Positions 1-11,996 of a stretch of DNA of 64,000 nt are shown here, piece after piece. The number at the start of each line of letters is the position of its first letter. The first letter of the stretch is position 1. A model generated the notes under the pieces. The model ran no database searches and was not told the DNA's origin. It worked only from the letters and a program-made list of their open reading frames with translations. The position numbers and the translations under genes are program-made. The DNA lies in NCBI GenBank assembly GCA_037903355.1, contig JBAJFE010000004.1:1178001-1242000 (forward strand). Reading direction: 5' to 3'. The stretch is from Trichuris trichiura. Taxonomy: Eukaryota; Nematoda; Enoplea; Trichinellida; Trichuridae.

Positions 1-26
1 GCAACGCAATTTATAAACTTGATTAC

Positions 27-541
27 CATTTCGAAACAAAATATGAAGGAAGCCATCCGCCGAATCACTATGTTGAATCGCATTTCCAAATACTGTAATT
101 GAACAATGACGGAAATGATAGTTTACCCAGAAAAGCAATCACCTCGTAAACGCTGATCAGCTTCAGTGGATACATGATTGGAAGATACACAAAGGCAACC
201 GTTGGAAAAACGATGGCGTATACCACCAAGTAATAGGACAGCATTCCGCCCAGATGATAGACTTCGGAAGGATACCCAAGAAGTCCCACAGCGGACGTGT
301 AGGTACCAATAAGGGCCAAAGCAACCGGGATTACGCCAAGTTTTCTGCGTATGCCAGCATATAGTAACGAAATAACTAATCGAACAACTTACGAAGATCC
401 AAGCAGGACGTCACGGCTTGTTTTCTGACCCGTTCCAACGCAGCCATAATATATCCCGATCATAGCAGGTATAGCCAATGTTATAACAAATATTGCGTAA
501 TCTACGGAACTAAAGCCGCCCAAATTCATGCCGGCGTCCAT
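27..541 (-). CDS. SLC5 (SMCT-like) sodium/solute symporter, 5' exons only
   Basis: First three exons of a sodium-coupled transporter that continues past the left edge. Exons on the minus strand are 541-393, 344-143 and 92-27 (149, 202 and 66 bases), each with GT/AG borders and matching phases. The start ATG at 541 gives MDAGMNLGG followed by the first membrane span (DYAIFVITLAIPAMIGIYYG). Exon 2 carries the motif GYPSEVYHLGG and ends in SVYE; exon 3 begins YLEMRFN, the typical SLC5 'YEYLELRF' junction. Exons 2 and 3 have exactly the same lengths as in the gene at 3654-8899, and the proteins align without gaps there, so the two are tandem duplicates. The family moves monocarboxylates, iodide or vitamins with Na+ across the plasma membrane; the substrate cannot be told here. 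Confidence 0.85.
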
Positions 542-3003
542 ACTTGGAAAGCTGCTTACGGAAAAGCTGCAAAACAATACTGTAAGCACACGACGATCAC
601 TGGCTCAGGTAAAAAGAGCAGAGACACGTGCTCATCACGTGCCATCAACTTCCGTAGTCATTCATGGATAACCGTCAGCGCTTATATTCGACGTAAATGA
701 CATCCGGAGAGAGTACGCGACAACAATGAAGTATAATGTAAAAATATGCATTAACAAATTTAAGGGTAGTAAACAACGCCACAAAGACAAAGAAAAACTG
801 TGAATGGTAAATCGAATTAAAGGATAATCATTTTAAAATGTCTTTGAATATGCAAAAAAGGTCTGTGCTGGCAGAGATTCTATTGAGGCGTATTCGAAAC
901 TTAAATGTGATCACAGAACCAGTCTTTCATGGACAAAAAGATTTACAAAAAGGTTTTATAAGCTTTTAAGCTATTGCTTATAGAACTTCCGGATAGCAGA
1001 AGTAGCCGAAGAAGTAAACGATGCTCTTCACAACTTTCTTGAACAGAAAACGACCACTTGAACATGTACAAAAAGCATCTTTCGTCTTCTGCAAACAATT
1101 CGATCAATTCCATCTAAGCTGTTCGACAAAAAAAGTAATCGATTGCGACTACACTGCCTTTGAGACGGTACCTACTCGAATGAACTTCCGAACGAAAGTT
1201 CATCTATTAAAACGAGCGATCTGAAAAAACCGGCACAACTACAAAGCGTACAATTTTATATTTTCCCACTGCGTGTAAAAAAACACACCTGTACGTGACA
1301 GCGGCTCAAACCTTTTCAAAGCGGAGGTAGTTGCCGCCACTGAAATGGAGAAAAAAATGGCTTGCATCAAGATTAATCATATTCAGTCTGGAAAAAGCTA
1401 GTTAAACCGTTTTGGAAAAACTTCCTTATTTGCGATACCAGAAATCAATGCTAAATAATCTACTGGACGTCCGCGCCACACACAATAGCTATTTATTAAT
1501 ATAATCGCAGATGTTGGAGCTTAAGACGGCGTATGCGGCGGTTTACACACCTTCCTTTCAGCTCGGACTGCCATAAATGATATCGTATTACTTTTTAACG
1601 TCTACTGGTAACGGGTGAAAAATACAATCGTTTTTGCCGCTTATACTTTTAGTAGTCAGTGAATCACCAGGCTGAAAATTCTAAGCTTCGTGCATTCCTT
1701 CGTGTGCACGAGTTTTGTTAAGGATTGAAAAATGCATAAAAAAAGTGCGCGAACCGCAACTAGCCACGTTGAGGCACTCCGAAACGTGCAAGGAGTAATG
1801 ACTTACTTTCCAGTCTACGAGTAAAGCAACTAACGTTACAGAGAGAACAGGCTTGCACAAAATCTGAAGGCGGAAGCAAAAAAACGCCGCAGTTTACTCT
1901 GCTGCACCAAACGTGAATTCTGAATTACCCACGTGATCGATCAACTGGGAAAAATGTAATTCGAAGAGCCGATTTGAATAAGCTCTATAACCGACTTAAG
2001 ATGAACAACAATCATGAATAAGGTTTGAAGAGCTTCCCGTACTAGCCGCCAGTTGAGCGCTGGCGAAGGAACAAGTCCAATCCCGAAAGAATTCTGCGAT
2101 CTTTACTAAAAGATTATAATCTCTACGAATTGTACATTCGTACTTGGCTATCCAACTCTACGCGCACGTACAAAAAAGATTACATTTTCAATGTGGTTTA
2201 TAGATAAGAACAATTTAAGCACTAGAAAATGTTTTGCATATTCGATGCTAAGCAAATTTAGAACTTAAGCATCTAAGAGTAACAAGTCTATCCGCTTTCT
2301 ACCGACACTATTATAGCAGCATAGCACGTTAATTGTATGCTTCAAAAAATGTTGTTGCCAGCCAGCTCAGTGAAAAAGCAAAAATGTTTACGACACCGAT
2401 CAAAATGCAAAATTTCGAGATAACAGACCACAAGTAGATTTACATGTGAAAGTTAAGGTACAAACCGCTAGAAACTGGTCAGCAAAACTTTTTTACGCAA
2501 CGAATAGCTAACGCAGCGCAGCAAAGCTGTTTCGCGGCTACGTAAGTACAAACGCAACTGAGCAAACGCCCAGTTTTCAAACAGGCTTAGCGGTGTTGAA
2601 AAAAATGTGCCACCTGCTTTATTAGTGATACGTACGGAAGAGACAGCTTCCTTTGCTGCATCAAAAGGCGGACGTAAATGGAAGTGCAATACATCCGCTT
2701 GAAAAAGCTGCTACGCTTTCACGGCAAAGCTGTATCAATAGGCAGGTGCAAAACGGGTTCCGATCTTTGCGAATCGGAGCAGCGCTGCTGCACATTTTAG
2801 GTAGAGGTCGAAATGGAAAACTTCACCCTATAGGTCAGTCAAGAAAGCAGTTTCTTAAGCGTTATGCCAACTGATAAGTAAACAGGCCAACCAAAAGTCC
2901 ACTACAAACTTAGGGGATAATTATCGAGCTACTTGGAAACCTGACAATGTAAAGCAACATTTTTTGAATAAACACACGGCCATCATTAGCGGCAACCTTT
3001 CAT
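542..3003. other. Intergenic, no gene recognised
   Basis: About 2.5 kb between the two SLC5 genes. Short open frames exist on both strands but none shows a recognisable domain or convincing splice structure. This stretch should hold the promoter of the left gene. Confidence 0.5.
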
Positions 3004-3372
3004 CTAAAAAGGGTAAGCCTTTTCGGCTACATAAATACTGCAACGGAATGCAAGCGAAAACAAAGTTAAGTTCCTGGTAGCAGCGCAAGTCGGACAGATG
3101 ACTTGTTGATCAAATTCAAAAATCGTTCCATCACAATGGAAATATTCACCCAACAAAAAAGCAGCTCCATAAAATGTACTGCCGTTTTTCAAGAATAACG
3201 TGCAAGCTGCAAAGCCGAGTTGGCAAAAAAAAGTAACCAGGCTAGCATAATGCACAAATAAATAATCCGCTTGTATTATATTAACTAAATTTACCATAAG
3301 AAGAATCACAAGAGATGAAATGCATTGAAAAGCTGCAATTATAATGCTAGTTGTAGATAAGCCATTTTCCAC
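3004..3372 (-). CDS. Hypothetical membrane-protein exon
   Basis: A 122-codon open frame without an ATG at its start; it opens right after a splice-acceptor-like TGTCGCAG, so it may be an internal or terminal exon. It holds at least two strongly hydrophobic stretches (around residues 6-30 and 37-60) and a cysteine pair (CPTC) near residue 93. It lies just downstream of the stop codon of the SLC5 gene on the same strand, but the SLC5 model is already complete without it. I do not recognise the family. It could be a small tetraspan-type protein or a chance frame. Confidence 0.3.
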   Translation of the reverse strand: MENGLSTTSIIIAAFQCISSLVILLMVNLVNIIQADYLFVHYASLVTFFCQLGFAACTLFLKNGSTFYGAAFLLGEYFHCDGTIFEFDQQVICPTCAATRNLTLFSLAFRCSIYVAEKAYPF

Positions 3373-3653
3373 TGCGACATATCAAAAGCTTAAGTGGATG
3401 CTAAGAACTCTAGCACGCCTATACACATTCCTTATAGGAATAGGTTTCTTAAGCGTTTAAGATAAGCATATATAAGCTACTTGCTAGACTTAAAAACGGC
3501 TTATAAAAAAATATCAACGCAATATTGTAACAATTTATTGGAACACATAAATAACAACAAACGCAACCTACGCGTTGGTTATTGTCATAAGTATAGTGCG
3601 CATTTTCCCTCACAACGCAATTCAATCAACTTAAACCGAGCAATAGAGAGATG

Positions 3654-6591
3654 TTATGTCATGGGCAATGTACGCTCCCCTTCATCGTTTTTCTCAGCCT
3701 TCAATTCATAAGTTTCCTTGTTCATTTTAAAATGCCGAACCATCGGCGATAACAACGTTGGTTTAACGAAATTACCATTTTGACAACCTGCAAAAGTGAA
3801 TAGACATTTTACGTTCGGAAATAGAGATTGAATTCTACCTGTGAGCGCGCTTACTATAGCGCCCGTTATCAGTGTCACTAGCACACCTATCAGACTGTAA
3901 TATTGATAGGAGAGCTCGTAAAAGTTAACCAAAGGGTTGCTGGAAGAAAAAAAGCTTTAAAATTTATTTGGGCGCCAAGAAGCCTACTCTTTCATAGACG
4001 TAGAATGAACTCGGTTGCGCTGCCATTCCGGCATGGAGATGTTCAGCGCGGCAGTTCCATTAGCTTCGCAACCGTCCATAGATAATGGCAACATATTTGG
4101 CGTTATGCCTACTGCAATAGCGCCAAAACCCAACCACAACGTGAATGCCAAACCTATCAAAATTCCCGCAATGGCACCCTGCAAAAACTATCCATATAAA
4201 GCCGCGAAAAACAAAACAAATACTAAAAAATGACCTTCGTATTAGTGAACGGCAGAAACATGCCCATAATGAAGGTACCCAAAACTGGACCACCAACTAT
4301 GCCAAATATGCTAAGCGATATTTGTATAACGGAAAATTTAACAGCGCCAACTGCGAACGCCAACCCAACAACCAACAAACCGCACAGACAAGCTGAATAT
4401 TTGCATAAACTTAGGCTGTTGCAAAAACTGAATGCGTACCAAGAAATTTCGAAACGACAGACGAAGCTTGCGCGGAAAGGTTACCTTTGGCATACCAACG
4501 ATAAAGCGGCTTGGCAACGTCTTCCAAAAACACAACGGCCAAAGCGGTAAACCCGCTGGACAACGTGCTGAAAGCAAGCAACGCGCTGCTGTAATAAAGG
4601 CTTTAACATTGAACGTAATGTTACTACCTTAATCCAGCGCCGTATAGACCGCTTACGAACAAACCGGACAAACCAATTGCGTAATGTAACTTGTCCGCTA
4701 CGTAGAAAGGCAACAGCTGATCAGGTTTGGACGTTAGCCCGCGCATTGTTGGGTCACATTGACCGTAGGTGTGGTACAAAACCAAACCAAGCAGAAAGAA
4801 GATGCTTGTGCAGATGTAGTTAAGCGGAATGTTCAGTAGCACCATTGTCTGCGCGCTTTTCAACGTTGGCATGGAGAAGTACCTTTGTACGCCCATTTGA
4901 TTTACCGTAAACAAGGTAAGAATTGTAAACGTGCCACCAATGGTAACGCTCCAAACTGAATGGCGAACTCGAGGATCAGGTCGGATATCGGAAAAGTGCA
5001 CACGCAAGCCGGCTACACCCTTCGACCAAACGACGTCCATTCCTCCGGCGTTTATACATCCACTGATCAACACTGCCAATAAACCAGCGACGATGAGCAG
5101 CATCTGTAGCGTGCTCGTCCAAACGACGGCATTTGAACCGCCAAGAGTGGTATAGAAGGTGGCAATTAGGCCTGTGACCAATATGGAGACAGTCACGTTA
5201 AGCGGAGTGACCGAACTGAGCGCCAGAGCGGGAGCGTACAAGACAACCGCAAGGTAGAGGAACTATAATAGGTCAAGTTGTCTTTTCAAAAGCCTTTAAT
5301 CAATTTGAATAACAATACACAAACACTGTGAAACAAAAGCAGTAAACGCAGATTGCAGAACCAGTGTTGAAACAGTATATATATATATATATACATACAT
5401 ACAGTCGACCCTCGTTATCCGCGGGGTTCTATACAACGCGGTTCGTCTGGCGTGAAATAGTGACGTCATCTTTTACAAGGCAGTACACGAGATATAGTCT
5501 AGAACAGTCAGTAGTTGCTGGAAGCGTTTGTGGGGAGACGCAGTCAGTGAATGTGAGGACTTAGGTGCCGTCGATGAGAAGGTCATAGATATAGTGAATA
5601 TTTCCAAGGAGTTGGGAGGTGAGGGTTTATCCGACATGATAGAACACGACGTCAGGGAGAACTTAGAAGATTGTGGAGAACCGTTCACCAATAAGGAACT
5701 CGAGGAACTGATGCAGTCACCTACAGGCAGCGACGACGACGACATTATAGAAGATACAGACGCGCAAATGCCCTCGGATTGGACGCTGCAAAAGCTTGCC
5801 AGTATTTTCCAGCAAGCTCAGGTCCTAAAGGATTTGATTGCTAAATACGATCCATCCATGGAACGTGGCATCATGGTTACACGAGGAATAACGGCTTCGT
5901 TGAAGCCGCTACAAGACTTATTTGATTAAGCGAAGAGAAGGCAGATACAGCTCCCTATAATCACGTTGTTAAAAAAAAGCTCCGCAGCTGCGAAGACTAA
6001 CATTTTAAGGCGAGAAGCTTAGCTACCAACAAGTTCAAGAAACTTGAAGACTGGGCGTTCTCCAGGAGATCTGCGCCCACCTACAGAAAGTAGGTAAATT
6101 GATACATGATGCCCCAAACGTTTCTACCGTAAACGTTTTGCTCTATTTGGATGTGCTCTGTGTGATGTTCGCTATTTCTGTTTAAGTGCGTCTCTGTGTT
6201 TTATATTTCCCTTGCACTATACCCATTTCGTGCACCAGTACATTGCTTAGCTCATTAAAGCAAAGTAATTCCCAGGAGTTTAAGGAAAGTGCATCTTACT
6301 TTTTCCTTTAACGTATCTAATGGCCTGGACTCTCATAGCCAACCCGATTGGACAAGCGCAATCTCATTGATGTCATTATCACGTAGCTAGATTCCGTAGT
6401 ACCAAGCTTCGAAGAATCACTAGGTATGACAACCGTTCCGGAAAATATTCAAGGGGGCAGGATGAAATACGCGGCTAGAATATAAGCTATTTAGCTTTTT
6501 TCATAGGGTAGCCTATATAACGCGGAATTCAACTTTACGCGGTAAGATGCTCAAAACGTTGGACGAATTAACCGCGAATAACGAGGGCCAC

Positions 6592-6635
<44 letters not shown>

Positions 6636-8899
6636 CAAGCATGCCAAACTTTTTCACCCCCATCCAACTTTAAGCCAAGACATTAGTCTCATGTTTAGGC
6701 TTAGGCTTAGGTAAGGGCAGGACAAGATAGCTGGAAAACTTACAGTATGACGGTTGGGTGCCTATGAGACAAGATCCCTGCGTGTATTATCCATCATGGA
6801 TATGCTTCTAAACTTTTCCTAACTCTTGAAAGAAACGTCTGCACAACTCCATACTATTGACTATACCAGCTATATAGCGTCTGTAGTCTAGCTTGGAGAA
6901 CAAGCTCAAGGTTACAAAATTTATCTAGAAGGACTGCGCAACTCCTCACGACTTGTCAAATAAGGAAGACCGTATTGACGCTGCAGGGGAAGCATAATGC
7001 TTCTTTTATCTTTCTCGGAGGAAAACGACGTCAGCATGAGCACGCGAAGAATGTACGCTTCAAGCAGTCCATTTTTTATGACAATTCTGCAAACTAACGT
7101 AGAATTTCACAGAATGCACGCCGCGCATATTTTTTTATAGAAGTTCTTTTATTTGCCAAGCTTTCGGACCACACGTTGCGATGCCATCAGAACTGGATGG
7201 TATAAAGCAGAAAAAATCCTGTATCGGCACGTTGCAATTTTAAACGTGGAAGGACGAGAGTTGGAGCGGAAAAGAATTCATTTTTGAAAGCAACTTCACT
7301 ATCGTCTACGCGGAAGCGAAAATAAAAAATATTAAAGTAGGACCAGACAAGCTTGAAGTGATACAATAAGATCAAACATGTTGAAGTCCTTACAATGATA
7401 ACAATAACAAGTAAAATATGAACGTAAATACACAGAAATGCAAAAATTTAAGAAGATAATGGAATAACTCTAAAAATCTAACTACGCGGTAAGGGACAGT
7501 ACAGTTTCATTTAGCTGATCAGTCGTTACTGAATACGTCCCATCGAAATAAGCAAGAAAATTTTCTATTTCTGTGACTTTCGGGCGGCGGGTATTACATC
7601 TGCGGATTAAAAATGTCACATGTTCAGTACTCCAACGAAACAAGAATATACTGATCAATCTCATAAGCTACACATTTGAAACCTTTGAAAATTTAACAGT
7701 TTTATTCTCTTAGCTAATAATATTTGCAGCGGCACAGTATATACAAAGAGGCACGTATTTAGCCAAGAAAACAACAATATACTCATGATTATCTACCGTA
7801 ATTTTCTATTCCTATCCGCGCGATCACTGATTCGCAGGTTACAATAAACCTGAGCATCGCTTGAGTCGCGGTCGTAACAGTGCCCAATTTAAAAAAATCG
7901 ATCACCGAAAGCGATTACCACGCACGAATGGTAATTAGGTTTACGACTCTCAAGCGAGCATGCCTCTTTTGGGCAAAAAGGAAATCAACGCTATCGGGTC
8001 ACACAAAAGCAGCACAAACTGATGGTTCACATAAACATAATGGACAGGAGTGTAGAGTTTAGACACTTAGAAAGACTAGAATTTAGGAAATAATACCTGA
8101 AGCGTCTTTTACAAACATTGTCGAAGTTTACTTAACCAAAGTCAACGCGATTCAAATTTCATTATCAGCGAATTTATCAAGCAGTGCTTCTTTTGGTCTT
8201 TGCGCAAACCGATTCAGACTTATCACTTTATCGTCTTACGCGACATTTGCCAGAAAGCAACTCTCACATTTCACGAAAACCTATACGCCCCTCTCAAAAA
8301 CCATATTGAACGAAAAGATTAAAATATACGAAGCCCGCATGCAGCTTGCTAGTGAGAAACGGATACGTACGTACCACTTGAAAGCAGAAGATGAACGCGG
8401 CGAGTTGGCGCACAGTTTTGTTGAATCGCATCTGCAGGTACTAAAAAAACAAGATGCACTGAACAGGCGGGAAAAATTGTAGATTCGGTTCGACCTCGTA
8501 AACGCTAGTCAACTTCAACGGATGCATCACCGGCAGAAACACATAAGCCACCAAAGGAAAGACAAACAAGTAGGCGACTAAGTAGTACAACATCATGCCG
8601 CCAAAATGGTAAATTTCAGATGGATAACCCATTACGGATACTGCCGACATGTAAGTAGCAATGAGAGCCATTGCAACGGGAAATATGCCTAGTCGACTTG
8701 AACAAGGCGATGAAATGCGCAAGTCACTGCCATTTAGGGAATCTTACCTTGAACCGAGCAGAATTTCTCTGCTACTTCTCTTTTGACCAGCGAAACCATA
8801 ATAGACTCCAACAGCAACTGGGATAATTAACGATATGACGAAAATTGCATAATCGGCAATTTCGAAATCTTTCTTGACGAACTGCTGGCTATTGACCAT
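3654..8899 (-). CDS. SLC5 (SMCT-like) sodium/solute symporter, complete
   Basis: Nine exons on the minus strand: 8899-8748, 8696-8495, 8440-8375, 5262-4628, 4588-4440, 4392-4235, 4178-3988, 3939-3839, 3787-3654. They join in frame to 1788 bases, 595 residues, close to human SLC5A8 (610). Landmarks are the first span after [20 protein letters not shown] at the exon 2/3 junction, [18 protein letters not shown] and WTSTLQ (the Na+-symporter core), [31 protein letters not shown], and GIVGGPVLG. The C terminus is short and ends in PMT without a clear sorting signal. Intron 3 (5263-8374, about 3.1 kb) holds a Tigger transposon and other repeats; the remaining introns are about 40-60 bases. The last intron (3788-3838, 51 bases) is in frame and stop-free, so its retention would add 17 residues. 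Substrate unknown; SLC5A6/A12-like transport is equally possible. Confidence 0.9.
5402..6594 (+). mobile_element. Tigger/pogo-type DNA transposon, internally deleted
   Basis: A 1193-bp element in intron 3 of the SLC5 gene. The left end reads CAGTCGACCCTCGTTATCCG and the right end, reversed, CAGGTGGCCCTCGTTATTCG, the Tigger-type terminal inverted repeat. Both ends abut TA, the expected target duplication, and the insertion lies in a TA microsatellite. The only coding remnant is 5528-5929 (+), an acidic tail resembling the C-terminal end of Tigger/jerky transposases (motif [10 protein letters not shown], ending [11 protein letters not shown]). The DNA-binding and DDE parts are missing, so this is a non-autonomous derivative. 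Confidence 0.8.
6595..6633. repeat. (TA)n microsatellite
   Basis: About 19 TA units directly after the right end of the Tigger element; a shorter run (about 5376-5393) lies just before its left end. Together they look like one TA tract split by the insertion. Confidence 0.95.
6685..6775. repeat. MITE-like family 1 copy (TTAGGC-bearing)
   Basis: Contains TTTAGGCTTAGGCTTAGGTAAGG followed by GCAGGACAAGATAGC and TTACAGTATGACGG. The reverse complement matches 19745-19815 closely over about 70 bases, which defines the family. Lies in SLC5 intron 3. Confidence 0.65.
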
Positions 8900-10877
8900 T
8901 TTCCAGCAAGAAACTTCCAAAAGCAGCTACAAATATGCAGTTAACGGTAACGAAAGCGCGTTTCCAGAATTTGTGCAAATGCACACCAGCGGAACAGACT
9001 TGCCTGCTACGATTGCCGATAGAACGCTGTAGGAAGATAACGATTTATTTGACGGACAAGTAGATGAAAATTAGGCTCATAAACCGGTAGTATGCAATAT
9101 ACAATTGCTGACCAAACCGGCAGATTCAATAATTAAAGAACAATGCTGGCGAGGTGAAACAATAACGCAATTACACGAACGAAGCAACCATAACCATAAT
9201 TGACAATAGATATAACGGCAAATGGGTTGCACGGATGCGAAGTCACAACAACGAGCAGTTCAAGGTTACTCATGGCAAAGCATATCAACTTTTAACATAA
9301 AAAGAAACAAAGAAAAAAGTTAGCGCACAGATGACAATCTAAATAAGGATTTTTCAACTTCACATCTATTCAAGAGCGAATACAAGTATTGGTCTTGCAA
9401 CAATTTCGCGAGAAAAACTGCAGCGCAAACTAAGGCAGAAGCAAGACAACTTTTTTACTTGCGCAGCGCAATTTCGCTGCTCTAAGTTTCGGCGGGAATT
9501 GAACGTTTACAAAAAACATTCAAGTCGAGTTTCAATAGCGCCTAAGCGGCTAAACCGGTTTGCAACGACGTACGGCAGCGACTCGACAAGAAGCGTTTTT
9601 TCGGCAAGAGAAATTTTAGGTCAACAGGGTTGCACAATTCAACCAACCTAAGAAAATTAATCCTCATTTAAGCTGTTACCAATACAGCCCAACAAAGGAA
9701 ACGCAAAAACTGGTGCCTTGGGATTTTTTACATATGATCAGCAGGTAAAATAAAAACCATGCACTTGGTCCAATTACTGACATTCGGTGGAAACAAAAGC
9801 GCTTTTTTGGCCGTGCTGATGCTAAATCAAAGCTTTTTCTTTGCCGGCGTAATGCCACTGTTCGAGGCAATCTCATTTTAAACTTATTGAGGCTAAGGTC
9901 GCTTCAAACGAGCAGAAATGCGTTACTTGCTTTCTTCCAGCCTGTAACCCCTCAACGTTTGCTTACGTTGCTTTTTGATATGTTTGATTAAAAGCTAGAA
10001 AGCTTATGCAAAATAAAGTCTCCTTTAGACCCCCTGTGAGTACTGTAGGTGAAAGTAAAATCAAGTTCCATGCAGCCTTAAACAAAAGCCGCTGCTGGTT
10101 TCACATCTTTATTGAGGGCGTTTGCGTCTACTTAGGGGCGAGAGGCCTTGATTTTAAGCTTAAGCTTAGATTACCCGCGCTTGCTTAGTATTACTTACAG
10201 TTCTTTCGGGAGTACAATGGAAAAGACCTAAATCGATGCGTCATTTGGTTTCCTACCACTGCGACAGTGGAATAAATCATTTCTAGTTAGAAAACGTGAG
10301 GCCGTTAGCAGAAGTATCTCATATGTTCACGTCTGCGTTTCGTGAGCCTCGTTTAGCTATTCCATTGCCAGACAAGCCTCATACTGTACAATCGCTAACG
10401 ATTCCCGTTTAACGCGACGGAAAGAGTAGGTTGAGAATTCATTTTTCCCGCCATGTTTCAAACGACCGTTTCCACAAGGAATTTATACTCAAGCTTGAAC
10501 TAAACCGCGCTGCGGTATTCAACTCTCAGTAGGAACCTGAAAATCATTTAACTAAAGTAACGTTGCGGGAAAACATTTTGTTCGCTTTACGAAGATTCCA
10601 AAGCTTATTTTCGAACAACAGACATTTCATTAGAAATAACATCCGTCGTAAGCACAAGGGAAAATTCTCTCGTTAAATAAGCCATATAATGCAGGGCGCG
10701 AGAAATAACAAGACTTATAGCAGAGAATTAAATAAATTATACGGTGGTGGCCATCTGCTGCTGCACGAATAGTTCGTATAATAATATATGGGACGCTACA
10801 GTAGCATTTTTGCCGACCACTGGCCGGCATTGACCTTTGAGAGAAATTAGTTTTGAACTTTGACTGCTAAAACGAAA
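8900..10877. other. Intergenic, no gene recognised
   Basis: Promoter side of both the SLC5 gene (minus) and the collagen gene (plus). Open frames up to 66 codons show no domain. It includes one partial copy of MITE family 2 near 10015-10075. Confidence 0.5.
10015..10075. repeat. MITE family 2, partial copy
   Basis: Shares the core GAGTACTGTA...AAAGTAAAATCAAGTTC with copies at 28350, 49305 and 58803. The opposite end is not clear here. Confidence 0.55.
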
Positions 10878-11996
10878 ATGCTTCACTTTGCAAAGCATGT
10901 CAACTTTCCCAGAATGGACCACACGAAACCAAGCGACTCAGCGCCGCTAGAACAAATTCGAAGAACAACAATAAGTGTCATTGTATTTGCAACTTTGACC
11001 ACCGTTTTTCCGTCAGTTCTGGTAGCGCTACTGCTCGGTCAAGTGCAACATTTGCAGTCACACATTTCGCAACAAATTCTTCACTGCCATACGACATCCA
11101 AGGAGCTACGGCTGCTGACAGAGACGCTTGAACTTTTTGGCAAACATTGGTCACGCAACAAACGTAGTTGGCTTTTTGGGAAATGGTTCGACGATAGGGG
11201 TATCACAAATCACAACCTGCCCAATGCCACATATGGTACTGCCGCAGACGCGGAAAAACCGGATGAGACAGCCAAGACAGAATCGATATACGGTATTTGC
11301 CGTTAAAGTCTTTCGCAAGTTACATTTACGTACCGCTTAGAAAATACCTGCTATTGTACAATGCAGCAAGGTCTCGCAGGCCAGCCTGGACAGCCGGGAT
11401 TGGATGGAAAGGATGGTGAGGACGGAGAACCAGGAACCAATGGGCTCCCCGGGCAACCTGGCAACGTAGTTGCACCAAAAAATGTTAATAAGACAATCTG
11501 CCAAGTTTGTGTCGAAGGGCCAATGGGCCAAGCAGGCAATATAGGTCGAAAAGGGCCCCGAGGACCAAAAGGCGGTCCTGGATCGCCAGGAATCAATGGA
11601 ATACGTGGATCGCGTGGAATGGTTGGACCTGAAGGTTTCCCTGGCATAGCCGGGCCTTGTGGGCCACCAGGACCAAAAGGCCGCAATGGAACAGTCACTG
11701 ACGTAAGCAATGAACGCTCATACTTTCTTCAGCTAATGGCTTTGTGCTCTTAGGTTACTGGACCGCCTGGTCTGACTGGAAAGCAAGGAATCAAAGGAAC
11801 AGCAGGCATTCCTGGTAGGAAAGGACCTGATGGCAAAGCGGGAAAACCGGGAATTCAAGGAGATTCAGGCGACAAGGGTCGAAAAGGCCAAGGAGGAAGA
11901 CCGGGGCTTCGAGGAACTCAAGGCTACAAGGGCCCAACAGGCAATCCAGGAACGTGCGAACATTGTCCATTTCCTCGTATGGCTCCAGGCTATTGA
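10878..11996 (+). CDS. Nematode cuticle collagen
   Basis: Structural collagen of the cuticle, secreted by the hypodermis. Exons are 10878-11292, 11371-11702 and 11754-11996. The N-terminal part has one hydrophobic span (around residues 34-54, TISVIVFATLTTVFPSVLVA), as in nematode cuticular collagens that begin as type II membrane proteins, and a basic cluster (HWSRNKRS) that could be the subtilisin-type processing site. Two Gly-X-Y blocks follow, broken by a segment with CQVC, and the second block continues in exon 3. The end is GTCEHC plus PFPRMAPGY, matching the C-terminal cysteine pair of the family. The acceptor of intron 1 is placed at AAG/GT (11370) because only that choice keeps phase and starts the Gly-X-Y repeat cleanly. 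Intron 2 is 51 bases. An AATAAA lies about 55 bases after the stop. Confidence 0.92.

Noticed and set aside
6690..6715. Telomere or subtelomere
   Set aside because: Only two to three TTAGGC units, always with the same repeat flanks; this is a dispersed element, not a chromosome end.
11351..11710. A Gly/Pro-rich minus-strand frame opposite the collagen
   Set aside because: Reverse complement of Gly-X-Y codons also gives Pro/Gly-rich text; the plus strand is the true collagen.
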